From positions 1,636,501-1,700,500 of the forward strand of contig JAULSR010000007.1 of the NCBI GenBank assembly GCA_030512295.1: 64,000 nt of DNA. The letters are read 5' to 3'. This DNA comes from Bombardia bombarda (Eukaryota; Ascomycota; Sordariomycetes; Sordariales; Lasiosphaeriaceae). The notes under the pieces are model-generated. The model did not search any database and was not told the origin of the DNA. It worked only from the letters and a program-made list of their open reading frames with translations. Of this stretch, positions 9,820-21,724 are shown piece after piece (position 1 is the stretch's first letter; the number at the start of each line of letters is the position of its first letter). The translations under genes were made by a program, and so were the position numbers.

Positions 9820-11017
9820 ACCTTGGTAGAAGAAGGAAACTCACTCGACTCCAAACAGGTGAAAGAAGTCAGCACGAGCTCATGGTCGAATCTATCACTC
9901 CCTTCATTACCGCCGCAACAGCAGGATGATCAAGACCCCAGCACGCATGACATGGATGAACCTTATGGATCGTCACAACCGCAGGTCTCGGCTGGACATC
10001 ATACCGAACCCCTCGCAGGTCACGAAGCGCCTTCGATTGACGAGCCGCCGCCGAGTGCAGCTGCTGATTCAACACACGTTGCTGCCTGCGGTAATCTAGA
10101 GCATGGCCTTCCCCCTGATTCCCCATCTGTGGTCAGAACAGGGCGTGCCGTCTAAAAAGCTTTTGTCGTTGAAGAACTCGGTGGTTTCGAGGACGGTGAC
10201 GAGGGACACATCGGCGCGATACGCCCTCACGCGATTGAATATGCCAATTGAATCGCAGCCGATCTCAGTCCCCCAACCCGCCAACAATTGATCAGAGTAT
10301 CATGAAGGCTTTGGAAACCTCAACTGCAGCGATGACTCGGACCAAACCGACCTCGATGAAGGCGAGTATCGTGAGTTCTTGATCAAACGACGGAATCAAA
10401 AGCGTCTAAGGCGAATGACGGCGGGCAGCAAAAGGGCATCTCCATACTGGGGAGCAGCAGATAATTGGAGAACCCTTCGACGAGAAGCGACCCAACACAA
10501 TTACTCGTCGCTTAGGGTCGGATATTTCGGAACAGAACAGTCACCGACAGCAACAGACACCCCTTAACTATAATGATATATTTCCTAGCAGCTTCGTTTC
10601 CGGCAGTGGATCTACTGAGCCGCTGCGAGTTGGAAGGCGCCTGAGTCCCATTAGGTCAATGGTCAAGACAGGATGCTTTATGTGCATGTAAGTAACACTC
10701 CAACACATCTCTCCATCTGTCTTTGTCCCCATTCGATGAGTACATGAGAATATGGAAACAGTCCATACGACCGTACTATATCACCCAGATTTCTGCAAGT
10801 ATCTCTCTCATCTATGACTATTAGGATTGTGAGTTGATTATTGACCTTAAGTGGGCATCGAAGAATAAAATGCGACGAGAAGCGCCCAGCATGTTCCAAC
10901 TGCATCCTCACCAAGAGGAAATGCTTCGGTTACCCTCGTAAGAGCACGAGCACGAGCGCTTTTGAGAAAACTGATGACGCACCGAAAGTCTCTCTCGTAG
11001 AGGGTACTGGTCAATAA

Positions 11018-12869
11018 GAGGCGAGTTCAGAGACAGACAAGCCAGGCCCCGGCCCTGGTCAAGGAAAGCGGCCTTCGGCGATATCGCCTGGAAAAAGGTT
11101 TGTTTCGTGTGTCGAGGAGGTGTTCAAAGAGTAGTGGTGTTGGTGGTTGGCTAAAAGGAGTGTTGATTAGGGTTTTGTGGGAAATCACGGGCAAAACATC
11201 AATCTTTCTGAGAATTTTGGATAGAATGGTTTACTAGAACTACATATCGAGGTAGTGTGGACGTATTATCATTTTTACAATATCAACGTATCAACTTGTT
11301 CAACAGGTTTTCATGATGCTACCTACCGTACACTGCTCTACAAGCGACTACATAGGCTAAAGCTCACGGCAGTCTCTATCACATACGACCATACCCACTT
11401 GAGAACTCGGCATCCCGTCCGCTCTGCCCCGGATAAGCAAGTGAGGGCCAGACTAGTAGCTGGGTCGGTGACGACCAGCGAACCCCTGGTGTTGTATGTC
11501 CTTTTGTCATTTGTGGTACTGACAGGTAGTCGTCCCGTACTACAGGAGCCATCAGGTAATCCGGTGAGGTTGTTGACTACATCGTATGTCCGTACCTGAC
11601 ATGCCAGGACCTATCCTTACTACGTCAATTGATAGCGTGAAATGCACGTGAAATATTATTCTACCCTGATCCTAACTCACCTCTACGACTGACATTGCAT
11701 GTGGAAATCGCAGAGTTGCACCTAACCATGATGCTGTCCACCGGTTTTCTGTTCCCAAGAATGAGAAGGGAAGCCGAAAGGATGGGAATCCCCCAGGGTT
11801 GCTGGCTAGCGCCATGTGTGCCCACCCCCTTTCATTTTCCTCCCATGGCATGCCAAGCCCTTTTTGCGTCCCATGTCGCAGGGCATGCAGGTGCAAAGAA
11901 TCATCCCAGCAGCACGCTCAAGGCATGTTTCAGGGGAGGGGAGCGAAGGGAAAGCACGACATCCATCCTCCTGGGCCGCCGGACAGCCCGCAATGGGGCA
12001 TTCAAAGTTCCCTAAACCACTGTCCGAGAGTAAAAAGTCCTGGGACAACCTGGGATGTGCAGCAGATCAGCTGAGCTTAACACCACGCCATGGATTCGAT
12101 ACCTGCTGCAGGAATCCCCATGTTGCGCCCACGATTGCGCCCACGATTGCGCCCACGATTGCTGGGTTGTTGTTTCCATGTTTGCAGGCGAGACGAGTGC
12201 GAAACCCGCCTTAGGTGGTCCCATTCCAGTGCAGTGTAGTGCAGGCGGGCGGGCAGGCGGGCTATTGAATTTTGGACAGCGCCTGGGCACCTGTGCCACA
12301 TGCGGGTGCGATTCTTTCAGGCAATTGTCATGGCTGGGGGGACGACCGAAATAAACCAGTCGACCAGCCCGACAAAGAACAGAGAACCATGTGCTACCTT
12401 TTTTATTAATGGTATTCAGTAATGTAGACAAGCGGTCGCTCCGTTCATGTCAATATGGCATGATCCAGCACATTATAGCAGTGCGGTACATCACTCAGGT
12501 TTGGTTATTAGGGGGCAGTACTCGGATAGACGTTGCATCATACCGTATACTCAAATCTAGTTGTAGCGCAGTCGAAAAGGTGAATAGGTAGGTATTTAGG
12601 ATCAGAATACATGTGTTGAACGTGAGTTGTCATGGATCACTGTGATAGTGTGATTTGAGAGGTTGTGTCGTAGGTCCATCCCTTGGCAACTCACTCAACG
12701 ACGGCAAAGTGCAAGGCAGTAACAGCGGACAATCCCATCATCGCCACAGGCACCGTGCATTGAGTTCCATATCCCAAGAAAACCTCAGTAGGTAGATAGG
12801 TAAATAAGGTAGGTGTTATCCAGCTCCCCCTATAAATCCCAAGCTCAACCTCAACCCCAAAAAGATTCT
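11018..12869. other. Intergenic, no gene recognised
   Basis: Normal base composition. The ORFs present overlap one another in several frames and show no family features. It includes three perfect 12-bp repeats GCGCCCACGATT at 12125-12160 and a GGGC-rich patch near 12245. It probably holds the 3' UTR of the downstream minus-strand gene. Confidence 0.5.
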
Positions 12870-13619
12870 CTAAACCCGATTATCCTCCCCAGGGTATCCA
12901 TTCCCATCCTTCATCGGCGGTGTTGTTACAAACATAGTCTTCAAGCTCTTGGGCTTACCCCCTCCCCCACCTCCCAACCTCGGGCTATCATTCCTCGGCA
13001 CCTGCATCTCAATCGGCATCGTCACCACCACCCCCTCCTTCTCCATCCCGCTCCCGGGCGTGCCCGTCTCCCCCCTGCCCCCCGCAAACGGGTTGACCCT
13101 CTGCTGCACATACTCGTCCTGGTAGTGCGTGGCCGGGTCCTTGACCTTTGCGCGTCCGATCTGCGTGACGGCGCCGATGCCGCCGCCGCCGCCGACGCCG
13201 CGGAAGCAGATCTCGCTGCCCTCGGGGCTGTCGTCGCCGTTGCCGCCGCCCGTGATGCTGCGCTCGCCGCTGCGGCCGCGCCGCAGCTCAAAGTAGTTGG
13301 ACCGGTCCTCGTGCGTGATCTCGATCTCCTTGGTCACGAAGATCTCGCCCATGTGGGCGCGGATGAGCGGCCAGAAGACGGGCACCGAGGCGCAGATGCT
13401 GGCCAGGTCGACCTCCATGACGCCGAGGAGGACGCCGACGGGGCCGTAAAAGGTCGAGTCGAAGGTCGGGTACGTGGTGGATTTGTTCTCGACGATGGAG
13501 GCGAGGCGCCAGGCGGAGAGGACGATGACGCTGTCGCGGGGGGTTAGTACCTGAGGTAATTTAATAGGGGGGGAAAGGGGAGGTTGAGGTTGATGTGGGG
13601 GCCAAACAAAGCAGGGAGA

Positions 13620-13662
<43 letters not shown>

Positions 13663-14601
13663 GTACAATGCACCCAATGCGCCAAGCAATATCAACCCCA
13701 GCTTCGTCTTGGTTGGCGTGTTTTTCTTGAAGTACAGCGGGATCGGGAGCGTAAAGACAATAATGTCAAAGATCATGTTGACTGCCACGTGGCTCTGGTA
13801 AACGCCCAGAAACTCCCGGACGTTGGTCGAGCCGTAGCCATAGCAGCTCTTCTCCGTGATGGTGAAGTCCCAAAAGGCCGCAACCGGCACGCACGGCACC
13901 CAGGCGAGGATGGAGTAGCCCGTGCCCCAGAGCGCGATGAGGACCATGGTGAGGATGCAGATGTGTCGCTTCACGCCCTTGTCGAAGACGCGCAGGTATT
14001 GGAACAGGAGTGATATCTTTATGAGTGCTGTCGACATGGTGTAGGCCGCGTTGGCCAGCCATAGTCGTTTCAGGTACCCCATCAATATATCCGGCTTGAG
14101 AGTAAGGAAGTGTTGGCCAAAGCCCCAGTCTGGTAATATGCAGCACATGATGGAGCCGAGTGTCGTCGAGGCCTAGTCGTCGTTAGCATTGAGCGCATTG
14201 CCTGATTGGATGCAGTTGAGGGCTGAGAAGGCCCCCAATGACAATGTGTGTGTTACCCAACAACACGTGTGTAGTTGGGCTGGGTGCATCAATTCCACTT
14301 ACCAGATATGTCAACAAAAAGGCATCATCCCATCCGGGCGCCCGGATTACAAAGAATCGAACATAGAGTCTGGCGATGGCGCACCCCCATGATAATAACT
14401 GTCAAGAGTCTGTTAGGTCATTTGCGTCCTCGGTGCGATTCCAACAACCCCTCCTCCGGTCTGGTGTCATACCATAAACGTGATTGTGACCCCCAAGATG
14501 GTTTCCCTTCTGTTCCAGCCCGGCACCGGGTCGTTTAGGTTATCGTAAATGCCCAGCAAGTTTGGCAGGTAGTTCAAATCTTTTCCCCCCGCATCCGCCA
14601 T
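12870..14601 (-). CDS. SAT4/rhodopsin-family (PTH11-like) integral membrane protein
   Basis: Four exons fit: 14601-14473, 14398-14303, 14172-13667 and 13530-12870, giving 463 aa in consistent phase. Start MADAGGKDLNYLPN. The N-terminal third carries ARLYVRFF and GWDDAFLL, then GFGQHF and LKRLWLANAAYT, and later hydrophobic helices (ILTMVLIALWGTGYSIL, MIFDIIVFTLPIPLYF). These are hallmarks of the fungal rhodopsin-like seven-helix family whose members include putative surface receptors. The C-terminal tail (about 200 aa) is Gly/Ser rich and polar, probably cytosolic. The third intron has a branch TACTAAC, acceptor GACAG and a 41-nt poly-T on the coding strand. Ligand and role are unknown. Confidence 0.85.
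13621..13661 (+). repeat. 41-nt homopolymer A tract within an intron
   Basis: Uninterrupted A run on +, a T run in the transcript, directly after the GTACG donor of the third intron of the SAT4-family gene. Length is likely unstable and hard to sequence. Confidence 0.9.
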
Positions 14602-14735
14602 GATGGGCAACTCGTCGTCAGGTCACCGACCCGCATGCGCGGTCGCGATAGTCTGAAACTTTTCGTTCGTTCAACCGGCCGTCTATCCGGTGAATAACAA
14701 CTACTGATTCATTCGTCTAAACCGTCGTGTCGTTG

Positions 14736-14784
<49 letters not shown>

Positions 14785-14845
14785 CACAACTCGTCGACGA
14801 CCCGCACTCTCGAAAACGATCGTGGTTAGTGTGGCCGCGCGGGGG

Positions 14846-14894
<49 letters not shown>

Positions 14895-17419
14895 GTGATG
14901 AAGCCCTCAAGGTCCCTCGCGGGGAGACGGAAAGAATGGACGGGAAAGAGTGGGAACACAACAGGTCGAAAAGGAGACACACAGAATGGGGGTTATACGA
15001 TTATTATTACAAAGACACCTGCAGGATGCGTTGCAGGCCTACCATCGAAGGAACGGGCCTGCATTATTATGTCAGGTTTTCGGTCCCAGTCTTTCCCACT
15101 TCAACACTACAAGAGGGCCGTCCGTCCACCACGCCTTCGAGAAGCATCAGTTAGCTGCTTGGCGTGTTCGATAAAAGGGGAGGGCCATAAAATGGACGGG
15201 CAAGCTTGCCCGTTTCGAGCAAAGGCTATGGGCTTACAGGGAGGCTCAAGGACCTAAGACGGGATACGCGAGGGACTCTGGAGGCGTTTTGCTGTCATTA
15301 TCATTGGGTGCAGGGGAATGGATTTTGTGCTAGCAGCGGCGTCGACGGTTCGCTCTCGCCCTCGAGACTGATTCTTTTGCACACTGTACCGCTTCTGGCC
15401 CAAAACTGCAGGTGCACAGGACTAGTTCTTAGCCCGGGGTTGGCAGCATGATCCCACTGCAGGATCTACCCACTTTTCCCATGTGGAAGTGACGAAACCG
15501 TCCAATCCGGGCTCAGGATCAGGCGTGAAGAGAAAGATATTGGACTGTACGGCGGCGCATGCACCAAACCCTGGGCCCAACCAACAGCAAGTTGCACGTG
15601 TGCCTCCTGTGCCTCCCGTGCTAGCACAGTGCCTCATTGTTGCTAGCAGCGAGTCGCTGTCACCGCCGACCGGCATCTTCACCTTGTCTAGCACAGTGAT
15701 CGTTCACTGCAGCCACTGCCTGCGCCGAATCTTGATACCCATTTGACACCCATGATCGAGTCATGTTATTTATCATTGTTTGCTCATTGAGCAAATTCCC
15801 GTAACGTCAAATGGTTACACGACGGGCAAAGAAAAAGGAGAAACCAAGACTGCAGCGAACCCTGCAGTTAGCATTGTGATAGGATTCTCCTGTGGTTGCA
15901 TTCCCCTTCAGGGTTCCGACCGCATGGCCAGGGTCTCGATCGGACAACAATCCCCCTTGGATAACAAAGAGGAGCGACGGATTATCCAGGTAAGAAAAAC
16001 ACACGGTGATGCAAAAGAACGAAAACCTGATGGTGTGGCCGGCATTCATTTTTTTTTTTTTTTTTTTTGTTTTAATCTCCACCAAATTGTCTGCGTGCCT
16101 CATGCCAAGCAACTCTATCTTCATGTTGGCTCTTTTTGCATCATACCTATCCTGTGAAGAAGAGTGAGTGATGCTGTCTAAATCTTGCCCGATCCTCGAT
16201 CAAGGAGCACGTGGAATTTGGTGCTCGCCAAGCCCCCCACAGCCCACAACGGGATCTTGCAAGCAGCGTTGCAGAACAAGCCTCGGGCAGAGGAGCCACA
16301 AAGAGCTCACAACCTAGAGGAACGTGCTCAGGTCCTTTCACCTTTGTAAGTGTACATGCTACGAATGCTACGAATGCCACGTTAATCTATAATCCCGCCG
16401 GCGGTGACATTTCCGCCGTCGACATCTTTGTGGTCGACGGCGGGTAAAGTGGAAAAAGATTAACCTCTGACGACATGTTTCACGGCTCGTCCGAAGGCAA
16501 GCAAGTCGGAACCTCGGTGAACAACGGGCTGTGTAGCAGTGCATTTATTTATCTGGTTGGGGGCCGCCGCATAGATGTTCTTCTAATGATTCCCTTCCAA
16601 CCTGGGGAATTGAGGGGTGAGAGAATGCCCATGCACTGCACAGTTATCACGCACCGCACGCTATTGAACCACCATCGGCCAACTGCTTGTGAGAGGCCAG
16701 AACTTTGAGCTGCAGCAGCGCGGCGAGGGGGAGGACTGACTGGCTCGACTGGGTGGTTGTGTGGTGTGTGGTGTGTGGTGTGGCTCGGCGGGTTTTCCAT
16801 CCTGCCTGGAACCATCTGCCAAATATTGGGTGTGTTGTCGGCTGCGCGACTGTGGCGCGTTCCTTGATTGGCACCACTGGATTTCTTTGCTGCGGCGTTT
16901 CACCTCTTCTGCTTGTTGCTTACGGCTTACTCCGTCCACTTTGAAGACTTCGAACGTAGTTTTCGGTGTTTAAACCAGGGATATGGACAGAAAAAAAAAA
17001 CAACAACAAGACAATCGCTCTCAGTTCTGTTTTAAACTTGATTGCTATCCATCTTTTCGCTCTTCATTCTCCGCCAGCTCCCCCCGCACACCAACCCTGC
17101 CAAGAGGGCCCAAGATACGACCGCCGTTGATTGACGCGATGTCACCCTAGGCAGGTACTCGTGCGGCACACGGTGCACTACGGATTCTTGTCCCACCGCG
17201 CACAATTGTTATCCAGACAGATTGTCTCAGTCAATCAGTTATGTAATTTCCGATGCCCAAGGCAGCACAACAGCAACTCTGTGTAACTGTTTCACAACTA
17301 AATTTCCACTTGAATCATTCAAGCTGCAACTGCAGTCACCTCTAGTCCCGTGATCTTTTCGAACTCACCAAACAACAACACAGTGTGTCTTGATCCCATT
17401 CATCCATCCGGGATCCACA
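14602..17419. other. Long intergenic region with microsatellites
   Basis: No convincing gene. It holds (GTA)n at 14736-14782, (GA)n at 14848-14892, a T run near 16050-16068 and GGTGTGT repeats near 16756-16785. The left end should be the promoter and 5' UTR of the SAT4-family gene. The right end (16980-17419) is pyrimidine-rich like a fungal 5' leader. Confidence 0.5.
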
Positions 17420-17521
17420 ATGGACTTTGACATGGAGATGTCTCACTCATACTCAGCGTGGCCAGTGCGCCGTCGTCGCGCAGACATACCCGAATGTCGT
17501 CGACAGGCTGACGGGACCTAA
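17420..17521 (+). CDS. Short ORF with strong start context, possible gene relic
   Basis: CACAATGGAC is an optimal fungal start context and follows a CT-rich leader. The peptide opens MDFDMEMSHSYSAW and stops after 33 residues. It could be an upstream ORF, the first exon of a gene whose remainder I cannot find, or chance. Confidence 0.2.
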   Translation: MDFDMEMSHSYSAWPVRRRRADIPECRRQADGT

Positions 17522-18437
17522 AATGTTCTAAATGCGTACACCGTACCTGGCGCGTCGGTCCGCAACACTAGTGCACCCGTAGATGACCCGTGCCTTACCT
17601 CCCCTCGAGCCTACGTCGTAAACGCGACACAAGAACTGGTCCTACTTCTGCCCAGTATATAGCCTTTCCTGGTTCTTCTGAGCTTTCCAGCGATTTTGAG
17701 CGCAGCTGCGGATGTGTCCCGCACATTAACATGCCACGACCCGACCACGAGACACCAAAGTATCAAGGAAGCACTAGAACATTACACTTGTACACAGTAA
17801 AAAAGATCATCTAGCGCGGATCTTGCACGCCCCCTGGTGTCAGGCTCCCCCACTCTCAGACACCAGCGCTGCGCAGAGCTGAATCCACGGATGCTCTGGG
17901 ATAAATTCGGCCTTTACCGAATCAGGAAGATCCGTCTCCACCAAACATCGTGATAGACGATAGGGCTAAATGAGCTTACGCGCGTATTCGTACCTTGCCT
18001 GAGTGAGCAGCACTTGGCAACCTGTCAGATCACAGTGGATGCCACACTCCCGGACCCAACGACACAACATCAAATTTGCCCAGGCCAGTATCACGACATT
18101 CACCTCCCTCATCATTTAAAATGAGGTCCCGACAGCGCGGACTGCACCGTGCGTTCATTATCCAGGACTCCAGGATATTGATACATCCTAGATAGTGTGC
18201 GCACGTAATCCATTCCACTGTGTGCGGGACACCCAAGCTCAAGCCAGTAATTAAACAGAGACGTTGAATCCGCATTGACCTTTCCATGTCTCAACTCCCA
18301 AGTACGAATACTAACCAACTAGTTCCACATTTTCAGCCTCATCTGATAACAAACAAGCAGGTTGCATCACATATACCAATTTTCACTCTCAACGACAACC
18401 CAATCTACAGCAATCCCACCAGCACAAACCACCACCC
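17522..18437. other. Intergenic, nothing recognised
   Basis: Short overlapping ORFs on both strands without family features. The right part is likely the trpE 3' UTR. Confidence 0.4.
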
Positions 18438-20374
18438 CTAATTCCCCGCACTCATCGTCTGCGCCCCCCCAGCGCGATACTGCTGCTCATCCCCCTTCCT
18501 CCTCTCCTCCTCAATAATCTCCTGCACGCTCTTGCTCCCCAGCCCGTCCCCGTAGTACTTCTCCGCCAGCTCAATGCACCGCAGATTCGCCGCCAGCTTG
18601 TTCATCGTCTCCATCCACTCCTCCGTCTTCTCGCTGTCAAACACGATGCCCCCGCCCGCCTGCAGGTACGCCACGTCGTCCTTGAGCAGCATCGTCCGAA
18701 TCGCAATGCACGTGTCCATCTGCCCCTCATCCATGATGACCTCCGCCCCCCCCCGCCCTCAACCCTCACAACATCATACGCAAACCACCCCGTCGCGCCC
18801 GCATAGATCCCCCGCTTCTCCTGCTCCAAGTCATAAATCAGCTCCATCGCCCTGATCTTGGGCGCGCCCGACACCGTGCCGGCCGGGAAGATGCTCCGCA
18901 TCGCGTCCCAGCGCGTGCACTCGGGGCGCAGCGTGCCCGAGACCTCCGACGTCAGGTGCTGCACGTGCGAGAAGCGGTCGATGCGCATCAGGCGGTCGAC
19001 GTGCACCGTCGACGGGTGGCAGACGCGGTTGACGTCGTTGCGCGCCAGGTCGACCAGCATGACGTGCTCGGCGCGGTCCTTGGTGGACGCGGCGAGCTCG
19101 GCGGCGAGCGCGTCGTCCTCGGCCGGGTTGGCGCCGCGCCTGATGGTGCCGGCGATGGCGTGGTTGACGATGCGCGGGCGCGAGCGCGACTGCGCGGCCG
19201 TGTAGCCGAAGCGCGCGTCGGCGGGGAGCGCCGCGTAGCCGTCCGTCTTCATGAGGCACTCGGGCGAGGCGCCGACGATGTGGAAGTCGGCGCACGAGAG
19301 GAAGAAGAGGTAGGGCGACGGGTTGAGCGTGCGCAGGGTGCGGTAGACGTTGAAGGGGTGCAGCGTCGTGGTGCGCGAGAAGCGCTGCGACGGCACGGCC
19401 TGGATGATGTCGCCCTTGACGATGTGGGACTTGAGGTTGGTGACGAAGGACTCGTAGCCGCGGCGGCCGACGTTGGAGCTGTAGTGCTGCGCCGACGAGG
19501 GCGCGCTGGGCCGGGTGGGCGGTAGCGGCGTCTCGGGCTGCAGGATGGTGGCCAGCGCGGCGCGGAGGGTCGAGCAGGCGGCGTTGTAGGCGGACTGGAA
19601 GTCGGCGTCGGCGTCGGCGTCGTCGTCGTCGGGGCTGGGTGTGAGGGCCGAGGGCAGGCGCATGTGCGTGACGATGGTGAAGGTGGAGAAGAAGTGGTCA
19701 AAGGCGACGACGGTGTCGAAGATCATGAACAGGGCCTCGGGGATGTGCAGGTTGTCCTTGAGCGGGCGCGCGGTGCGCGGCTCAAAGTACTTGATGCAGT
19801 CATACGAGATGTAGCCGACGGCGCCGCCGGTCAGGGCGGGCAGCTTGAGCGACGGGACGGCGATGACGCGGTCCTCGGAGAGCTGCTTCTCCAGTGCGCG
19901 GAGGGGGTCAATGACCTCGCCATAGCCGGGGCCTGTCTGCAGCACCTTTCGTGGGTCTTTGAGGTTTGAATGTTAGACATCAAAGGTGCATGGCCGATCG
20001 AGCTTGTTGGTCTGGGCTGTTCGGGTTTGGTTTGCTTTCTACTTACTAGCTCCAATAAAGCTGTAGCGCCCCACCGTCTCGGTGCTGCCTGTGGCGCTCT
20101 CGAGGAGGAACGAGTACTCTGCTGTCGACCTGCAAAAGGAAGTCAGCTACGGGGCAACCTGAGGCCAATTGGCTCGAGGCGACAGCACAAAAGGTAGAAA
20201 AACGTGCCCTGCAGACAGCTTGAGATAGATGGCCGACGGTGTCAACAGATCCGACGGCAGCGAGATGCACACGGGCAGCAGGGTTGGCCGCTGCTCGGCG
20301 GCGCATGTCTGCTCAAAGAGCACGTGTGCCTCGCCAGCCGTTGGCCGGATGTCGAGCTTGGCCGAAGGATCCAT
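18438..20374 (-). CDS. trpE: Anthranilate synthase component I (one-base deficit in a C9 run)
   Basis: Catalyses chorismate plus ammonia/glutamine to anthranilate, the first committed step of tryptophan synthesis, partnered by a glutamine amidotransferase subunit. Exons 20374-20208, 20129-20047 and 19956-18438. N-terminal [27 protein letters not shown] and [19 protein letters not shown] match the component I N-domain. The chorismate-binding domain follows: [79 protein letters not shown] and [19 protein letters not shown]. The frame breaks at the C9 run 18746-18754: with one more C the two parts join to about 589 aa. Intron 1 appears to start with GC (AGG/GCACGT). An acidic insert ([10 protein letters not shown]) lies near 19,620. 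Confidence 0.9.
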
Positions 20375-21724
20375 TGGGCGGTTGGGGGAGGGGCTTGGGG
20401 GGGGGGGGGGGGCACCGTGGATGGATTCGAGTTTGGCAGTCGAAAACGGGACGGTGATAACCTAATAAAGGGTGGGATGTCGTCGACCTAGGTTCTGCGT
20501 CGTCATGTGCTGCTATCCATGCAATGGATCCCTTGATGCGTCTGTGGCCTGTGGGTAAGGTGCGATAGAACCTGGAAGGCGTGAAGCTCTGGCTGGTCGC
20601 TGCCGGTCAAAATCAATTTTCACCGCCTAGTGACTCACGGAGGTGGGGTACTGATCTCTATTCTAGGTAGATTTGGCGGGGTATTTGTACATCGAATGTC
20701 CGCACTTTCCGCTTGTGGGTAATGGCCACCCTGACTCCGATAGGTTCCACGACTTGTCCTCGGCCAAATCTCAGGTCCTGTCTTAGATAATTAGATTATC
20801 ATCAATCGCGAAACCCCGAGTGGCCGGTTTTGCTTTTGCTCAGGTGGAATAAATCGTGATCATCGCTTTATCTGGCATTGCCTTTGCTGCATTCAGCTCC
20901 GGCTTTCGCGAATCACAAGAGACTGGTAAATCTCGACGAAAGCTGCATTCGCCGGGTTGTGAGGGCGAAGGTAGCAGAATAACTGCGTAGGTAGGTACTT
21001 ACACGGTATAGCTAAAGAATAGACGCATACCTCTCCGAGTCAGATTGCATCAATGTTTCGAAACATCTGCTTATTCCTGGTGATGAATTGAGGTCGAGAC
21101 GAGCTTGCCCTTTGCAAAATTTCCATAGTTACTATTATATTTCTTTGTATCGCCAGCTGGTTACACAAAGGTTGTTGATGTTTCACTCAATGTGAGTTAC
21201 TACGGCTTCCTATGGTCTCATACTTTTATTAAGTCACGAGGTATCGTAATATCTTCATGTTGAGCTCCATGCAATATAACCGATAGCCCGTAAGAAACTT
21301 CAAATTCTTCATAAAGCATGTACAAGTGATCCAGAAATTGCTTGAATTCGTCGGCACCAAGACTTGACCGCAAGCATCAATCGCCAGGTACCCAGGGAAA
21401 TGTCTGTTACTAGGGCATGTAGAGCGATTAGTTTTGCCATATTAAAACTACTAAGGTTCACCAACAGTAGTACATCTTCTCCCTCAGTTCGATACATTTC
21501 TCGTGCCCTATCAAGGATTGAGGAGCCATTTATCGAATGATGATGAACTTCCATTATATATCTATATTTAGTACTGCATGTACATAAAACCCACGATAAA
21601 TCTCTGAAACACGTCTGTCAACTAAGTATCTTCCGTGCTACTGTCCAGAAACGATAATTCTCGTCTGATGTGATCGCCTGAGATGTCCTCATCCTCGTCA
21701 CTATGGTGTACGCTGCCGACTTGA
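20375..21724. other. trpE upstream region and intergenic DNA
   Basis: Contains a 16-G run (20397-20412) just upstream of the trpE start and AT-rich DNA near 21,130-21,600. A minus-strand ORF at 21309-21554 has no recognisable motif and no clear gene structure. Confidence 0.45.

Larger units (their letters stand above)
8416..11017 (+). pseudogene. Zn(II)2Cys6 transcription-factor gene, split by LTRs, RIPed and frameshifted
   Basis: The 3' part is clear. An exon ends AAGACAGGATGCTTTATGTGCAT at 10687, then a GTAAGT intron (10688-10851), then RRIKCDEKRPACSNC and CFGYPR to a TAA at 11015-11017: a C6 zinc cluster with one residue more than usual between the second and third Cys under this splice. 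Upstream segments in different frames resemble the acidic and basic tracts before such clusters (LNCSDDSDQTDLDEGEYREF near 10315-10375; KRPNTITRRLGSDISEQ near 10475-10530). Frames change near 10290 and 10440-10470, and TGA/TAG stops sit where CGA/CGG would be. The repetitive N-terminal region (MQPPTTT motifs) continues left to 8416 across two solo LTRs. A dead DNA-binding regulator; target unknown. Confidence 0.6.

Noticed and set aside
12125..12160. Three 12-bp repeats as a CRISPR-like array
   Set aside because: No spacers; simple tandem duplication in a eukaryote.
18956..19525. 189-codon plus-strand ORF inside trpE
   Set aside because: Shadow of a GC-rich coding exon; composition V/R/G/A typical of antisense frames.
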